Below, in pieces: positions 25,762 to 34,972 of a stretch of DNA of 64,000 nt. Location of the stretch: NCBI RefSeq assembly GCF_018130785.1, contig NZ_JAFCJT010000009.1, forward strand, positions 1 through 64,000, read 5' to 3'. Position 1 is the first letter of the stretch, and every line of letters begins with the position of its first letter. The position numbers and the translations under genes were made by a program. Origin of the DNA: Bradyrhizobium liaoningense. Its GTDB lineage: Bacteria > Pseudomonadota > Alphaproteobacteria > Rhizobiales > Xanthobacteraceae. Under the pieces are notes generated by a model. That model made no database searches. It worked only from the letters and a program-made list of their open reading frames with translations, and was not told the origin of the DNA.

Positions 25762-27012
25762 TCAGATGCGCTCGATGATGACGGCCGGCGCCATCCCGCC
25801 GGCGGCACACATGGTAACGAGACCATAGCGTCCACCGCTGCGCTCGAGTTCGTCGAGCGCGGTGCCGATGAGTATCGATCCCGTCGCGCCGATGGGGTGG
25901 CCGAGCGCGATGGAGCCGCCATTGATGTTGACCTTGGTCCGATCGAGATCAAGGTCGCGGATGAACTTCTCGGCGACGACCGCGAAGGCCTCGTTGATCT
26001 CCCAGACATCGATATCGTTCTTGGTCAGGCCGGCCTTGGCGAGAACCTTCCTGGCCGCTGGAACCGGAGCGTTCAGCATCAGCGTCGGGTCGTCACCCTG
26101 ATTGGCATAGGCCACGATCCTGCCCCGGGGCTTGAGGCCGTGCTTCTCGGCATATTCCTTCGACGCGATCAGGACCGCGGCCGCGCCGTCCACCACGCCC
26201 GAGCTGTTGCCGGCGTGATGCACGCCTTTCCACTCGAGGTCCGGGTAGCGACGCTGAATCTGCTTTTTGAACGTCGATCCGCTGCCGAGATCGAAATCGG
26301 CGAGCTGCTCGAAGCTGGGCTTCAGCGAAGCAAGTCCTTCGGCGGTCGTCTCGGGGCGCGGGAATTCCTCACGATCAAGGGCGACGCTGCCGTCGTCGTT
26401 GTAGACGGGGACCACCGACTTGGCGAAGCGGCCTTCATCGATCGCCCTCTTGGCCCTCTGCTGGCTGACCAGTGCCAGGGCATCGCAGGCCTCCCGGCTG
26501 ATCCCCTCACGGGTCGCGATGGCGTCGCCGCATACACCCTGGTGAGACTGCGGGTGGACGGCATCCAGCGCCGCGTTACCCGCACCCATCAGCCGCGCCG
26601 GTTGCCCTGCCCTGGACCGTTCGGCAGCCAGGGCCTGCTGATAGCTCATCATCTCGGTGCCGCCCGCGATGACACAATCCTCCATCCCTGACATCACCGA
26701 AGCGGCCGCCAGATTGACGGACGTAATACCGCCGCCGCAGAAGCGGTCGAGCGTCGTGCCGCTGGCGTTGATGTCATATCCAGCCGCGAGCGCCGACATG
26801 CGCCCAAGATCGCCGCCTTGCTTGCCTTCCTGGGTCGAGGTCGACCAGATGATGTCATCGACGGTCGACGTATCGAGCTTGTTGCGCTCCTTGAGCGCCT
26901 TGAGCACCGTTGCGGCCAATTGTTGCGGATGGAGGTGCGACAGCGCACCCTTGCCCGGCTTGCCGATACCTCGCGGCGTGCGAACAGCGTCGATGATATA
27001 TGCTTCAGACAT
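25762..27012 (-). CDS. Acetyl-CoA C-acyltransferase (thiolase)
   Basis: This 416-residue degradative-type thiolase cleaves 3-ketoacyl-CoA to acetyl-CoA and a shortened acyl-CoA. The nucleophile is Cys92 (LDRFCGGGITS), with the motifs WEINEAFAVVAEKF, NGGSIALGHPIGATG (active His) and VTMCAAGGMAPAVI (second Cys) all present. An AAGAGGAA site precedes the start. It leads an operon with the SDR dehydrogenase and probably performs the last step for the acids activated by the nearby ligases. Confidence 0.93.
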   Translation of the reverse strand: MSEAYIIDAVRTPRGIGKPGKGALSHLHPQQLAATVLKALKERNKLDTSTVDDIIWSTSTQEGKQGGDLGRMSALAAGYDINASGTTLDRFCGGGITSVNLAAASVMSGMEDCVIAGGTEMMSYQQALAAERSRAGQPARLMGAGNAALDAVHPQSHQGVCGDAIATREGISREACDALALVSQQRAKRAIDEGRFAKSVVPVYNDDGSVALDREEFPRPETTAEGLASLKPSFEQLADFDLGSGSTFKKQIQRRYPDLEWKGVHHAGNSSGVVDGAAAVLIASKEYAEKHGLKPRGRIVAYANQGDDPTLMLNAPVPAARKVLAKAGLTKNDIDVWEINEAFAVVAEKFIRDLDLDRTKVNINGGSIALGHPIGATGSILIGTALDELERSGGRYGLVTMCAAGGMAPAVIIERI

Positions 27013-27367
27013 GCGTTCCTCTTCGTTTTGAACGTTCTTGCTTCAACGCGGGAGCTGATTTTCCGCCATACGGACACCAGCGCGTTCGTGGACGTCCTGA
27101 TCTGCGGCGCAGGCAGGCCTGCTCCAGCTCTCCGCAATCGAGAGCCACCGGCCGCCATTGCATGCGGAGCCAGCACTTCGGTCGGAGAACTCGACGAACT
27201 TGCAATTTGCCCCAAAGACAATCAAGGGCGCCCAAGCTCCATAACGCAGGACGCCCGAAACATCCATGCGTTCCAGCTCATCGAACTCGACGCAGAGCGT
27301 CTTTCACTTTCACGAGACGGAATTGACTTCGCCTGCGCGTCATTAAGGCTCTTTCCTCAAGCACTCT
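27013..27367. other. Intergenic region between two minus-strand operons
   Basis: This 355-base gap lies between the biotin-carrier gene (stop at 27368) and the thiolase start (27012). It should hold the promoter of the thiolase-SDR operon. A long plus-strand open frame crosses it but runs mainly through thiolase antisense and has no recognisable domain. I see no terminator or repeat. Confidence 0.4.
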
Positions 27368-27589
27368 TCATATCTCCAGTACTGCAACCGTATTACCCTC
27401 GTTGACGGCGGCGCCCTCCTCGACGGAAATCTTCACAACCACCCCGTCAGCCTCCGCCACGACCGGGATCTCCATTTTCATGGACTCAATCAGGATGAGC
27501 GTGTCGCCCTTCACCACGCGCTTGCCGAGCTCGGTCTCCACTTTCCAGACGAAACCGCTGACCTCAGATTTTGCTTCCAGCTTTGCCAT
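27368..27589 (-). CDS. Stand-alone biotin carboxyl carrier domain
   Basis: This 73-residue single-domain biotin/lipoyl attachment protein has the biotinylation motif ESMKMEIP (Lys38). It carries CO2 between a biotin carboxylase and a carboxyltransferase. It is the last gene of the operon ligase (30379) - carboxyltransferase (28865) - CoA-transferase (27639) - BCCP, 49 bases after the CoA-transferase stop. The likely partner is the carboxyltransferase at 28865. No separate biotin carboxylase gene is present in the operon; it must be supplied from elsewhere, possibly by the single-chain enzyme at 46311. The ribosome binding site is weak. Confidence 0.9.
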   Translation of the reverse strand: MAKLEAKSEVSGFVWKVETELGKRVVKGDTLILIESMKMEIPVVAEADGVVVKISVEEGAAVNEGNTVAVLEI

Positions 27590-27638
27590 TCCAAATTACC
27601 TTTCAGCTTTCTCAATGTAACTCACTCGGGGTGTTCGA

Positions 27639-28853
27639 TTATCTGTCGCCGAAGGCGCCCGCGGCGGCCAGTTGCACCAAGCGCTCCTCGTCGTAGTCCA
27701 GCACGCGCCGGAGTGCGTTCCTCGTTTGTGATCCCAGCAGCGGAGCACCGGCCGGCTTGCGCATCGGCGTCTCCGAGAATGTGATCGGTAATCCGACATT
27801 GGGGATTTTGCCGAGCTTCTCGTGCTCGGCCTCACCGAGAATACCCAGCGCGCGCACCTCGTCCGAGTCCAGGGCCTCACCGACGCTGCGCACCGCAGCA
27901 GCAGGAACGCCCACGCGCTGCATCGCGTTGAGCCAGTCTTCGCGCGCGCCCTGTGACAGCGCGGCGCCGATGATCTGCTTCAACACTTCATTATTGGTGC
28001 GGCGGCTGACGCTGGTGCGAAAGCGCTCGTCATCGGCAAGCTCCGGGCTTTTCAGCACATCCCGCATCAAACGCCTGAACGTGCCATCGTTTGCGCAGGC
28101 GATGTAGAGCGGACCCGTGCTGGTGGCGAAGGAGCCAACGGGCACCGCGGTCACCTGCCAATTCCCGAACCGCTTCGGGCTCACGCCCGACATGAGGTAG
28201 CCCATGTGGAAATTTCCGAGCATGTTGACGGCCGCCCCGAGCAGATTGGTCTCGATCGGCTGCCCTTTGCCGTTCCGCGCACGCGCGTGCAATGCCGCCA
28301 GGATGGCATTGCAGGAAAGCATCGCCGTGGCCATGTCCATGATCGACGATCCGGCCCGCATGCCCTCGTCATCCGAGCGACCGTTCATCGAAATGAAGCC
28401 GCTTTCGGCCTGCGCGATCGGATCGAAACCGAGACGATCGGCGAACGGACCGCTGCGGCCATAGGCCGAGATGGAGCAATAGATCAGGCCCGGATTACGC
28501 TCCCTAAGCATGGCATAGTCGAGCCCTAGCCTTTGCATGACGCCGGCCGAAAAGTTCTCGACGACGACGTCGGCCTTGTCGGCGAGTTCGAGCGCAACCT
28601 GGCGGCCGGCCTCGGTTTTCAGGTCGAGGGCAACGCTGTCCTTGTTCCGATTGGTCCAGAGATACGGCGCGCCCTCCCCGTCGCGGTGCGGCGGATATTG
28701 CCGGAAGCCATCGCCCCCATCCGGGGATTCGATCTTGATCACTTCGGCGCCAAAATCCGCGAGAATCATGGTGCAAAACGGACCGGCGATGAAATGAGTG
28801 AAATCGACGACGCGCAAATCCGTCAACGGCGTCTCGATCGCCCGTTCGCTCAT
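27639..28853 (-). CDS. Family III CoA-transferase (CaiB/BaiF type)
   Basis: This 404-residue enzyme moves CoA between carboxylic acids through acyl-aspartyl intermediates. Family features: the N-terminus LTDLRVVDFTHFIAGPFCTM, LADFGAEVIKIESPDGGD, NKDSVALDLKTEAGR, YGRSGPFADRLGFDPIAQAESG, and IMDMATAMLSCNAILAALHARARNGKGQ. The conserved catalytic Asp is expected in GFDPIAQ. GGGAGCG precedes the start. It lies between the carboxyltransferase and BCCP genes, which suggests that the pathway transfers CoA to a carboxylated or dicarboxylic acid. Confidence 0.9.
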   Translation of the reverse strand: MSERAIETPLTDLRVVDFTHFIAGPFCTMILADFGAEVIKIESPDGGDGFRQYPPHRDGEGAPYLWTNRNKDSVALDLKTEAGRQVALELADKADVVVENFSAGVMQRLGLDYAMLRERNPGLIYCSISAYGRSGPFADRLGFDPIAQAESGFISMNGRSDDEGMRAGSSIMDMATAMLSCNAILAALHARARNGKGQPIETNLLGAAVNMLGNFHMGYLMSGVSPKRFGNWQVTAVPVGSFATSTGPLYIACANDGTFRRLMRDVLKSPELADDERFRTSVSRRTNNEVLKQIIGAALSQGAREDWLNAMQRVGVPAAAVRSVGEALDSDEVRALGILGEAEHEKLGKIPNVGLPITFSETPMRKPAGAPLLGSQTRNALRRVLDYDEERLVQLAAAGAFGDR

Positions 28854-28864
28854 CGCGCGCTCCC

Positions 28865-30382
28865 TCAGAACGGCTCAATGACGCGCTTACGCGTCGCTCG
28901 CGGCGCCGGTTGCGGCAACGTCTCCAGCGTCTTGACGAGGATGTCCCGCGTGTCAGCAGGATCGATCACGTCGTCGTAGAGGAACTTGGCGCCGCTTTCG
29001 ACCGCCGTATTCGAGCGCTTCAGCTCCGCGGTCAGGCCGGCGTGCAATTCGGCTCGCTCCTCCGGCGTCGCCGCGGCCTCGAGCTCTTTCGCGTAGATGA
29101 TGTTGACCGCGCCTTCGAGGCCCATGCCGCCGAACTCGGCGGTAGGCCAGGCAACGAGGATCGCTGGCTCGAGCGGGCGCGAGCCCATGATGTAATAGCC
29201 GAGGCCGTAAGCCTTGCGCAACACGACCGTCAGCACCGGCACGGTAGCATTGGCAAGCGCCGACAGTACGCGCGCGCTGTGACGCATCAGCCCGGTCTTC
29301 TCGACCTCCGGCCCGACCATCAGGCCAGGCGTATCGCAGAGCACGACAAGGGGAATGTCGAACGCGTCGCAAATCTGGATGAAACGCGCCATCTTCAGGC
29401 AGGCCGGCGTATCCATGGCGCCGGCCAGATACATCGGCTGATTGGCCACGATTCCAACGGTGCGGCCCGCGATGCGACCGAAGGCCGTCACGGCCGCCTT
29501 GCCGTAACCCGCCTTGACCTCCATGACGCTGTCGACGTCGCAAAGCGTCTGGATCACGTTGCGGACGTTGTAGGCCCTGCGGGGATTTTCCGGGACCATG
29601 TCGCGAAGGACCGCCTGGTCCGGCGCTTCGCCCGCCGGCTGTTGCATCTCGAAATAGCCGAGATATTTCTTCGCCGCGGCGATCGCCTCGGCCTCGTCCT
29701 TGACGAGGATGTCGATCACGCCAGATGCCCAGTGCACCGACGCCGGGCCGATCTCCTCCGGAGTGTATCTCTTGCCGAGCGCGGCTTCGACCAGCGGTGG
29801 ACCCGCCATGCCCATGGCTGAATCCTCGGTCGCGATCAGGACATCGCACAGACCGGCGAGATTGGCGTGCCCTGCAAAGGCACGGCCGGGCGAGATGCCG
29901 ACCGTCGGCACCAGACCCGACAGACGGGCAAACACGACGAAGGTCGGTGTCGAGGGTCTCGCGGTGACGTGCATGTCGTGCGGCCGGGCGCCGCCGCCGT
30001 CGAGCCAGCAGATCACCGGCAACCGGTGCTTCTCGGCATGCGTGAACATGCGCGTGATCTTGGCGTGGTTCATCGCGCTCTGCGTGCCGGCGTACACGGT
30101 GTAATCGTAGAGAACCATGTCGACCGGCCGCCCGTCGACCTTGGCCGTGCCCATCACGAGTCCGTCGGCGGCACCTTCCATTCCCTTTGTCGCGGGACGT
30201 ACCAGACCGCCATATTCGACGAAGCTATTCTGGTCCACGATGGCTTCGACGGCGCGACGCGCGGTCCAGCGGCCTCGCTTGTCCTGACGCGCCACGGCAC
30301 GGGGGCGCGCGGCGTCGAGACGTTCGGCCTGGGCATCCAGAACGAGCCTGAGGTCGGCCCGCAATTTCGTATCATCCTTCAT
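28865..30382 (-). CDS. Acyl-CoA carboxylase carboxyltransferase subunit
   Basis: This 505-residue protein has the PccB-type crotonase-fold carboxyltransferase with N and C subdomains. It transfers CO2 from biotin to an acyl-CoA. Landmarks are DYTVYAGTQSAMNHAKI, WLDGGGARPHDMHV, FAGHANLAGLCDVLIA, VGIVANQPMYLAGAMDT, CDTPGLMVGPEVEKTG and EFGGMGLEGAVNI. The usual second CT oxyanion region is present. The start at 30382 overlaps the stop of the ligase gene (ATGA). It probably works with the BCCP at 27368. It is distinct from the CT at 37521 but resembles the CT half of the fused enzyme at 46311 (both have CDTPGLMVGPEVEKT or close). Confidence 0.9.
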   Translation of the reverse strand: MKDDTKLRADLRLVLDAQAERLDAARPRAVARQDKRGRWTARRAVEAIVDQNSFVEYGGLVRPATKGMEGAADGLVMGTAKVDGRPVDMVLYDYTVYAGTQSAMNHAKITRMFTHAEKHRLPVICWLDGGGARPHDMHVTARPSTPTFVVFARLSGLVPTVGISPGRAFAGHANLAGLCDVLIATEDSAMGMAGPPLVEAALGKRYTPEEIGPASVHWASGVIDILVKDEAEAIAAAKKYLGYFEMQQPAGEAPDQAVLRDMVPENPRRAYNVRNVIQTLCDVDSVMEVKAGYGKAAVTAFGRIAGRTVGIVANQPMYLAGAMDTPACLKMARFIQICDAFDIPLVVLCDTPGLMVGPEVEKTGLMRHSARVLSALANATVPVLTVVLRKAYGLGYYIMGSRPLEPAILVAWPTAEFGGMGLEGAVNIIYAKELEAAATPEERAELHAGLTAELKRSNTAVESGAKFLYDDVIDPADTRDILVKTLETLPQPAPRATRKRVIEPF

Positions 30383-32010
30383 CGCGCGACCTTCAAGTCT
30401 CCGGCGGTCAGTTTTTCGCGCTTGAGGCGGATACCCGCCTGCTCGCGATCCCACGTGTCGCCGGTGACCCCTTCCGAGCGCAGCACGTGCTTTTCGATCT
30501 TTTGCGTGGGCGTCTTCGGCAACTCCGCCAGGAAGCGGATGTAGCGCGGCACCATGAAGTGCGGCAGACGCGGCGTCAGGAACGAGATGATCTCGAGCGG
30601 GTCGATGTCGGCCCCGGGGACCGGCGAGATCACCGCCATGACCTCGTCTTCCGCAAACTCGCTGGGAACGCCGACGACCGCACTCTCGCGGACCTTCGGA
30701 TGCGCCCCGATTTCCGCCTCAACCTCGAACGAGGAGATGTTCTCGCCGCGGCGGCGGATGGCGTCCTTCATGCGGTCGACGAAGAAGAAATTGCCGGCCT
30801 CGTCCCGACGAAAGGCATCGCCCGTGTGGAACCAGCCGTTGCGCCAGGCACGCGCGGTCGCCTCAGGATTTGCGTTGTAGCCGTGGTTCATCGTCCAGGG
30901 CTCGTCGGCCCGGACCATCAATTCGCCGATCGTGCCATGCGGCACCTCGACGTCGTTCTCGTCTACGACCCTTGCTTCAAAGCCGTCACGCACCCGACCG
31001 CAGGTCTTGAGCACATCCGGATTGCGCACCGACACGATCGGGCACGAGATCTCCGTCATGTTGAAGACCGTGTAGATGTCGACGCCGAAGCGGGCGGTGA
31101 ATTCCGCCGCGTCGTCGGCGAGCGGCACCATGATTGCTTGCCGAAACGTATGATCACGGTCGCGCGGGCTCGGCGGTGCCTTCATCAGGAACGGGATCAT
31201 CGCCCCGAGCAGCGTTGTCGTCGTGGCGCCGGTGCGGCGCACCGTGTCCCAGAAGGTCTGGGTGTCGAAGGCCTCGACCAGCGCGATGGAACCGCCGCGC
31301 ACGAGCATGCGGTACACGCCGCTGGTGCCGCCGACATGGAACAGCGGCAGGTTGACCATCGCCCGGTCATCCGAGGTCACGGTATCGATCGCCTCGGTCG
31401 TCGCCGCGAGATGGCGATAGGACGACAGCACACCTTTCGACGGACCGGTGGTGCCCGACGTGTAGATGACCGCATGGGTGTCCCATGGCATGACCGCGCG
31501 GGACGGATCGACGGGCTCGCCGGCAGCAGAGCCAAGTGCATCTTCGGTCAGGCCGCGAATCCCCTTGAGGCCCGGCGGCGGATTGCCCGACACCGCGACC
31601 AGGGTATCGAGCGCGGCCGTCTCCACCTCGGAGAGCCGCTCGGCAAGCCTGGCATCAGCGATCATCAGCCGTGCGCCCGAATTCTTGATCACATGGGCCA
31701 GCAGCCGCCCGCGATAGGAGATGTTCACCGGCACGTAGACCGCACCGATATAGTTCAGCGCGAACCAGACGGCGATCGCGTGCGGCCCGTTTGGGAGCCA
31801 GGACAGCACGAAATCGTCCTGCTTGACGCCAAGCGCCTGGAGGCTGGCGGCAACCCGGCGCACCTTGTCGCGCAGCTGCGTGTAGCTCCACTCCTCTCCG
31901 GTCGACAGCACGACGAATGTCTTGTCGCCCCGCTCGCGCGCATGGCGATCGACGAGATTGCGCAGCACATATCTGTCCGACGGGGACAGCCGATCGTTGT
32001 CGCCACTCAT
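30379..32010 (-). CDS. Acyl-CoA synthetase, carnitine-CoA ligase-like
   Basis: This 543-residue ANL ligase resembles CaiC/crotonobetaine-CoA ligase. It has the P-loop IYTSGTTGPSKGVLSSY, VFNMTEISCP, FHTGDAFRRDEAGNFFFVDR, IRRRGENISSFEVEAEIG, and a C-terminal KTPTQKIEKHVLR in place of the usual TGK Lys motif. It is clearly paralogous to the ligases at 40355 and 50415, which share these segments. GGGAGG precedes the start. It leads the operon ligase - carboxyltransferase - CoA-transferase - BCCP. The substrate is unknown; a polar or branched acid is plausible. Confidence 0.9.
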   Translation of the reverse strand: MSGDNDRLSPSDRYVLRNLVDRHARERGDKTFVVLSTGEEWSYTQLRDKVRRVAASLQALGVKQDDFVLSWLPNGPHAIAVWFALNYIGAVYVPVNISYRGRLLAHVIKNSGARLMIADARLAERLSEVETAALDTLVAVSGNPPPGLKGIRGLTEDALGSAAGEPVDPSRAVMPWDTHAVIYTSGTTGPSKGVLSSYRHLAATTEAIDTVTSDDRAMVNLPLFHVGGTSGVYRMLVRGGSIALVEAFDTQTFWDTVRRTGATTTTLLGAMIPFLMKAPPSPRDRDHTFRQAIMVPLADDAAEFTARFGVDIYTVFNMTEISCPIVSVRNPDVLKTCGRVRDGFEARVVDENDVEVPHGTIGELMVRADEPWTMNHGYNANPEATARAWRNGWFHTGDAFRRDEAGNFFFVDRMKDAIRRRGENISSFEVEAEIGAHPKVRESAVVGVPSEFAEDEVMAVISPVPGADIDPLEIISFLTPRLPHFMVPRYIRFLAELPKTPTQKIEKHVLRSEGVTGDTWDREQAGIRLKREKLTAGDLKVAR

Positions 32011-32065
32011 GGGCGCCTCCCATTGCGCCGCCTTCAGGCGGTCGTTTATTCCGGCGCGAACGCCG

Positions 32066-32749
32066 TCAGTCGTTCTTCCGGCGGCCGGATGCGCGTCCTC
32101 CCGCCCCGTTCAGGCGTTTGCGCAAGCCCGCATCGATGAATGCATGAATTTGCGCACGGTTCGTTGCGAGGCTCCGGGCATCGCCCTCGAGCAGCGACTG
32201 GATGATCAGGCCGCGCAGCATGCCGACCAGCACGTTGGCCATCTTCGCGCAATCGACCCCTTCGCGGAGCTCGCCGCCGCGGCGCGCCTGCTCGAGATGC
32301 CTGCGAAAACCATCATGGAAGCTGGCGCTGATCGCGCGCGTGCGCGGCTGCAGCTCCGGTATTGCGCAAAGCGATTCGACGAAAAGCGAATAGAGTGCCG
32401 CGGTTGCCACCGGGCTCGCACAGGCACTGTCCACATGCGCATCGATCCGCGCCTGCACGGCATCGATCCCGGTCTTATCTCCGATGGCGTGACGCAGCCG
32501 CTCCGCAAACCAGCCCTCCATGAAATCCATCAGCGCGTTCAGCAGCGCGAATTTCGTGCCGAAGCGCTCGGCCGGAAGCCCACGGCTGAAGCCCGCGGCG
32601 AGACCGATTTCAGCGAGCGTCGCGCCCGCGGCACCCTTCTGCGCGATGATCGACATCGCTGCGCGGAGCATGCGTGAATCTGACGCGCGCCGGCGCTCTT
32701 CCTGCCGCGACGCAGGCTTCGTCTTGAGTTGAGGCGCTAGGGAAACCAT
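32066..32749 (-). CDS. TetR-family regulator
   Basis: This 227-residue TetR protein has its helix-turn-helix at about residues 25-72 (MLRAAMSIIAQKGAAGATLA, AEIGLAAGFSRGLPAERFGT) and a helical C-terminal ligand domain. The start at 32749 matches the family N-terminus (MVSLAPQLKTKPASRQEERR). The frame stays open far upstream, but that part covers the divergent promoter and the antisense of the binding protein. It lies between the ligase-carboxylase operon on the same strand and the divergent binding-protein/transporter operon. It probably represses the divergent transcript from the operator at 32767-32790. Confidence 0.85.
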   Translation of the reverse strand: MVSLAPQLKTKPASRQEERRRASDSRMLRAAMSIIAQKGAAGATLAEIGLAAGFSRGLPAERFGTKFALLNALMDFMEGWFAERLRHAIGDKTGIDAVQARIDAHVDSACASPVATAALYSLFVESLCAIPELQPRTRAISASFHDGFRRHLEQARRGGELREGVDCAKMANVLVGMLRGLIIQSLLEGDARSLATNRAQIHAFIDAGLRKRLNGAGGRASGRRKND

Positions 32750-32760
32750 GGCCGAAGTTA

Positions 32761-32794
32761 ATAATCTACTTGCTGGTCGGTCAACAAGTATTAT
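32761..32794. promoter_or_regulatory. Divergent promoter with TetR-type operator
   Basis: TACTTG (32767-32772) and CAAGTA (32785-32790) form an inverted repeat around GGTCGGTC, in the style of TetR operators. TATTAT (32789-32794) is a -10-like hexamer for the plus-strand transporter operon. The region is AT-rich for this genome and separates the TetR gene from the binding protein. Confidence 0.6.
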
Positions 32795-32848
32795 GATTGA
32801 GCCAAATTGCGGCCAACACAAGAGCCGCACATCCGGGAGAGAAAACGC

Positions 32849-34081
32849 ATGCGCTCGACGCCCGCAATCCCTTTGCTTGCCCGCAACGTCATCGACAGAC
32901 GCGCGTTGCTGCGCCTCGCCGCCCAGCTCGGTGTCGCCTCTTTCGCCGGCCCGGCATTCGCGCAGCAGCAAGCATTCAAGGTTGGCTGGATCAGGCCGAC
33001 GACGGGCCGCCTCGCCTCTTCCTTTGCTCCGCTCTATTTCGGCGGACTCATCGCCGTGGATGAAATCAATGCCGCCGGCGGCATCCTGGGCCGCCAGATC
33101 GCGCGCGTCGAAGAAGACGACGAGGCATCCCCGGCAAAGGAACCAGGCATCGTGCGCAAACTGCGCGAGCAGGATATCGGATGCTTTGTCGGCCCTACCG
33201 GCAGTTCGCAATCGCTCGCCTCGATCGCTGCCACGACATCTGCGAAGACCATCCAGTCGACCTACGCGGCGGCCGCGGAAGCCGGTGATGGCCGCAAATA
33301 CCCCTATCACTACCAGATCATGTTCAACACCGACCAGCAGGCCGACGTCTGCGTCGAGTACATGATCAAGACGCTCGGCCTGAAGAAGATCGGCATTCTC
33401 CAGGAAAACACCGCCTTCGGTGAACAGGGAACAGCCGCGACGAAGGCGATCCTGCAGAAGAAGTTCGGCCTCACGCCGGTCAGCGAGCAGGTCTACCCGA
33501 TCTCGGCGCCCGACCTGTCGGCCTACGTCGCCAATTTGCAGAAATCTGGCGCGGACGGCGTCATCGGCTGGATCGCGAACGTCCCCAACGCCGCGATGAT
33601 CTTCAACGCGATGAAGACGCTAAAATGGTTCCCGCCAGTCACCGGTCACAGCGGCCTGATGCTGCCGGCCCTGTTCGATCTCGTTCCAGCCGAAGCCGTG
33701 AAGAACGTGTTCGCGACCTATTACCGCAACTTCACCTGGACCGACACCGAGCAGCCGGGTGCGCGGCAGGTCGAGTTCGCCAGGAAGCTCGCGAAATATC
33801 CGGAGTCGAAGGGCTACGAAGTCAACGTCGCCGCCGCGCCCTATTACGATTTCCTCTACTGCCTGAAGGCTGCGATCGAATCCGAGAACAGCTTCGAGCC
33901 CGAAGCCATCAAGCGCGGGCTCGACAAACTCAGCAATCACAAGGGCCTGCTGGGCGACATTTCCTTCACGCCGGAAAACCATTCGGGCATCGGAGCAAAG
34001 GACGTGGTGCTCGTGTCGGTGGCGTCGGGACAGGACCCGCGCGCCATGGGCTGCCTCCGCGCCCGCGCACCCGGCCAGTGA
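32849..34081 (+). CDS. ABC transporter substrate-binding protein (HAAT family)
   Basis: This 410-residue periplasmic type I receptor has a twin-Arg-like N-terminus (VIDRRALLRLAAQLGVASFA, cleavage near AFA-QQ). Its subgroup motifs are VGWIRPTTGRLASSFAPLYF, EINAAGGILGRQIARVEEDD, GPTGSSQSLASIAA and ILQENTAFGEQG. They are shared with the protein at 39150 and differ from the 14753/20507/23679 group. The start at 32849 has GGGAGAG 8 bases upstream. It is the first gene of the only complete transporter operon in the window (this gene, livH-like, livM-livG fusion, livF-like). Confidence 0.9.
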   Translation: MRSTPAIPLLARNVIDRRALLRLAAQLGVASFAGPAFAQQQAFKVGWIRPTTGRLASSFAPLYFGGLIAVDEINAAGGILGRQIARVEEDDEASPAKEPGIVRKLREQDIGCFVGPTGSSQSLASIAATTSAKTIQSTYAAAAEAGDGRKYPYHYQIMFNTDQQADVCVEYMIKTLGLKKIGILQENTAFGEQGTAATKAILQKKFGLTPVSEQVYPISAPDLSAYVANLQKSGADGVIGWIANVPNAAMIFNAMKTLKWFPPVTGHSGLMLPALFDLVPAEAVKNVFATYYRNFTWTDTEQPGARQVEFARKLAKYPESKGYEVNVAAAPYYDFLYCLKAAIESENSFEPEAIKRGLDKLSNHKGLLGDISFTPENHSGIGAKDVVLVSVASGQDPRAMGCLRARAPGQ

Positions 34082-34091
34082 AGGTACGCTG

Positions 34092-34970
34092 ATGGATATC
34101 GACGTCCTCGCGCACGGCATCGTCGCCGGCAGCCTCTATGCATTGGTCGCGGTGAGCTTCAATATTCTCTACCGGCCGACCAACGTGTTCAACTTCGCGC
34201 AAGGAGAGCTCGTCATGCTCGGCGCGATGATCTTCGCGAGCCTCACCTCGCTCGCGGGCATGCCGTGGCTGGTCGCCTTCGCAGCGACGCTGATCACCGT
34301 CGGATGCATCGGGCTGATCGAGGAGCGTATCGCAGTTGCACCCATCCTCGCGCGGTCGCAGACGGGAACGGGCTGGGTCATCACGACGCTCGCGACGTCC
34401 CTGATCATCTCCAACTTCGTCGGACGCTTCTGGGGACCCGACCCGATCCTGGTCAAGCCGCCCGCGCTGCTGAGCATGGAATCGCTCGACATCCTGTCGT
34501 CGCGCATCTCGTCCTACGAGATTGCGCTCATCCTGGTCACATTGGTGCTCGTTCTCATCGTCGAACGAATCTACCGGACGCTCAAGGGCAAGGCCGTGAT
34601 GGCGGTCGCCGAAGATCGCGAGGCGGCCCTGCTGCGCGGCATCGATCCCGGCAGTCTCGGCCGCTGGTCGTTTTTCCTCGGCGCCGCGTTCGCGGCCATG
34701 ACCGGCATTCTCGCCTCGCCCGTCCTCTATGCATCGACCTCGCTCGGACCGGATCTGTTGCTCAAGGGTTTTGCGGCCGCAGCCGTCGGCTCAATCGGTA
34801 ACAATCGCGGCGCGCTGATCGCCGGATACGTCATCGGGGTCACGGAAGCGGTCGGCGCGTCGCTGCTGTCGCCTGGCTACCAGGAGGCGGTGATCTTCAT
34901 CGTCGTCCTCGCGGTGCTGCTGCTGAAGCCTGAAGGCCTGTTCGGCAGCCCGAACGCACGGACGGTCTGA
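34092..34970 (+). CDS. livH: Branched-chain-type ABC transporter permease (LivH-like)
   Basis: This 292-residue inner-membrane protein has about eight hydrophobic segments and the LivH signature VFNFAQGELVMLGAM near the N-terminus. The cytoplasmic coupling segment is AEDREAALLRGIDPGSLGRWSF. It ends KPEGLFGSPNARTV, as is typical of the family. An AAGG site lies before the start, 10 bases after the binding-protein stop. It forms the channel together with the permease half of the next gene. The substrate is probably an organic acid, judged from the locus. Confidence 0.92.
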   Translation: MDIDVLAHGIVAGSLYALVAVSFNILYRPTNVFNFAQGELVMLGAMIFASLTSLAGMPWLVAFAATLITVGCIGLIEERIAVAPILARSQTGTGWVITTLATSLIISNFVGRFWGPDPILVKPPALLSMESLDILSSRISSYEIALILVTLVLVLIVERIYRTLKGKAVMAVAEDREAALLRGIDPGSLGRWSFFLGAAFAAMTGILASPVLYASTSLGPDLLLKGFAAAAVGSIGNNRGALIAGYVIGVTEAVGASLLSPGYQEAVIFIVVLAVLLLKPEGLFGSPNARTV

Positions 34971-34972
34971 TC